This document shows, one piece after another, positions 63,597-64,000 of a stretch of DNA of 64,000 nt (its first letter is position 1; each line of letters starts with the position of its first letter). Origin of the DNA: Sphingopyxis sp. FD7. GTDB taxonomy: Bacteria; Pseudomonadota; Alphaproteobacteria; Sphingomonadales; Sphingomonadaceae. Both the position numbers and the translations under genes were made by a program. The stretch is taken from positions 2,542,001-2,606,000 of the forward strand of contig NZ_AP017898.1 of NCBI RefSeq assembly GCF_003609835.1, written 5' to 3'. The notes under the pieces were generated by a model. The model made no database searches. It was not told the origin of the DNA and worked only from the letters and a program-made list of their open reading frames with translations.

Positions 63597-63763
63597 GCGC
63601 AGCAATGATCCCTGCGGAAATCCGCGGCTTTCAGTCTCTTTTGCAGCGACAGCGCAGCATAGAATCGCCGAATCCTTTGCTGTCGCTACGGCCTGTCACA
63701 GCGCGGCCCATATGCTCGCGCCGATGACGGCGGGATCGATTCGCGCCGCGAAGCGGCTGGGGA

Positions 63764-64000
63764 TCATGCCGCCATTTCGGATTGCGAAAACATGAAGGCG
63801 TTGCCGTCGGGGTCGTAGAATGTCAGGAGTTTGACCAGCCCCGCTATGTGCTGAATGCCGCCGTCCTGCCGCACGCCCTCGGCGTCGAGATGCGCTTTTG
63901 CTTCCGCAATGTCGGCGACCTCGAACACATTGGTCGCGCCGCCGCCCTGCGTAACGCTCTCGACCTGACTGAGCCCGATATTGACCCCCGCCATCGGGGT
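63764..64000 (-). CDS. VOC (glyoxalase/bleomycin resistance) family protein, 5' end outside window
   Basis: The last 78 or so residues of a VOC-superfamily protein: FEVADIAEAKAHLDAEGVRQ followed by LLTFYDPDGNAFMFSQS, the typical second half of a glyoxalase-like fold with the metal-binding Glu replaced in position by other residues. The first ATG inside the window (63994) is probably internal because the frame stays open to the window edge. Function is unknown. Confidence 0.75.
   Translation of the reverse strand, partial: TPMAGVNIGLSQVESVTQGGGATNVFEVADIAEAKAHLDAEGVRQDGGIQHIAGLVKLLTFYDPDGNAFMFSQSEMAA

Larger units (their letters stand above)
63401..63763. other. Intergenic region after the receptor
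   Basis: The first 150 bases are locally AT-rich (ATATTTTTTGTGCAGG, CATTAATGTGGCATTC) and lead into a double hairpin and T-run (63551-63596). Nothing recognisable is seen from 63600 to 63763. No protein-coding gene is supported. Confidence 0.5.

Overview
The window is a GC-rich chromosomal stretch of an alphaproteobacterium. It most resembles the order Sphingomonadales, and within it a Sphingopyxis-like organism. This is inferred from the split atpHAGDC operon without atpB/E/F, the NDUFA12-DUF2155-aat cluster, a typical sphingomonad CpaF, DUF4402 proteins, a large TonB-dependent receptor, and dense palindromic repeats built on a CATCCCGGC-GAAGGCCGGGAT core. No rRNA, CRISPR array, prophage or insertion sequence was seen. 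One tRNA gene (Gln, CTG) is present.

Layout. 0-7 kb: secreted protease-like protein, ICL/PEPM enzyme, SnoaL protein, DUF1203-Ada pair, membrane-anchored trypsin-like protease, dienelactone hydrolase and a small lipoprotein. 7.6-12.7 kb: ATP synthase operon atpHAGDC, ending in a clear terminator. 13-20.6 kb: lone CpaF, exported methyltransferase, aat overlapping a convergent DUF2155/NDUFA12 operon, DUF192, recX and a fatty acyl-AMP ligase. 20.8-24.5 kb: GGDEF-EAL protein, CHAP amidase and DUF3297. 24.8-27.4 kb: two-gene unit of a collagen-like lipoprotein and a TpsB-type outer-membrane transporter with no visible TpsA exoprotein. 27.4-32.4 kb: hemerythrin, AraC/SDR pair, RluE-type pseudouridine synthase and typA.

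32.4-39.5 kb: cytochrome c/TPR pair, nucleosidase, SBF-like transporter, TelA/XpaC-like pair, and a DUF6249-sigma-small membrane protein operon. 39.8-47.6 kb: tRNA-Gln, ferredoxin-NADP reductase with a DoxX-like protein, dipeptidase, acyl-CoA dehydrogenase, a PadR/HAAS operon divergent from a ferric-reductase-like membrane protein across a perfect palindrome, and an M20 amidohydrolase. 47.6-52.4 kb: nadB overlapping a low-GC nuclease-like gene, a lone ABC ATPase, and two DUF4402 paralogues flanking a zinc-finger gene. 52.8-58.6 kb: TldD, two secreted unknowns, DUF924, PPOX, DUF2007 and an EEP hydrolase. 58.9-64 kb: glnK-amtB behind a textbook sigma-54 promoter and followed by three tandem terminators, then a TonB-dependent receptor, a candidate small RNA/terminator and the end of a VOC gene.

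Most of the window is housekeeping or ordinary accessory metabolism. The best candidates for something undescribed are the collagen-like lipoprotein/TpsB pair, the low-GC PD-(D/E)xK-like gene coupled to nadB, the exported methyltransferase, and several unusual gene junctions (aat start, aat/DUF2155 overlap, hairpins ahead of the single-copy ATP synthase subunits, tandem terminators after amtB).
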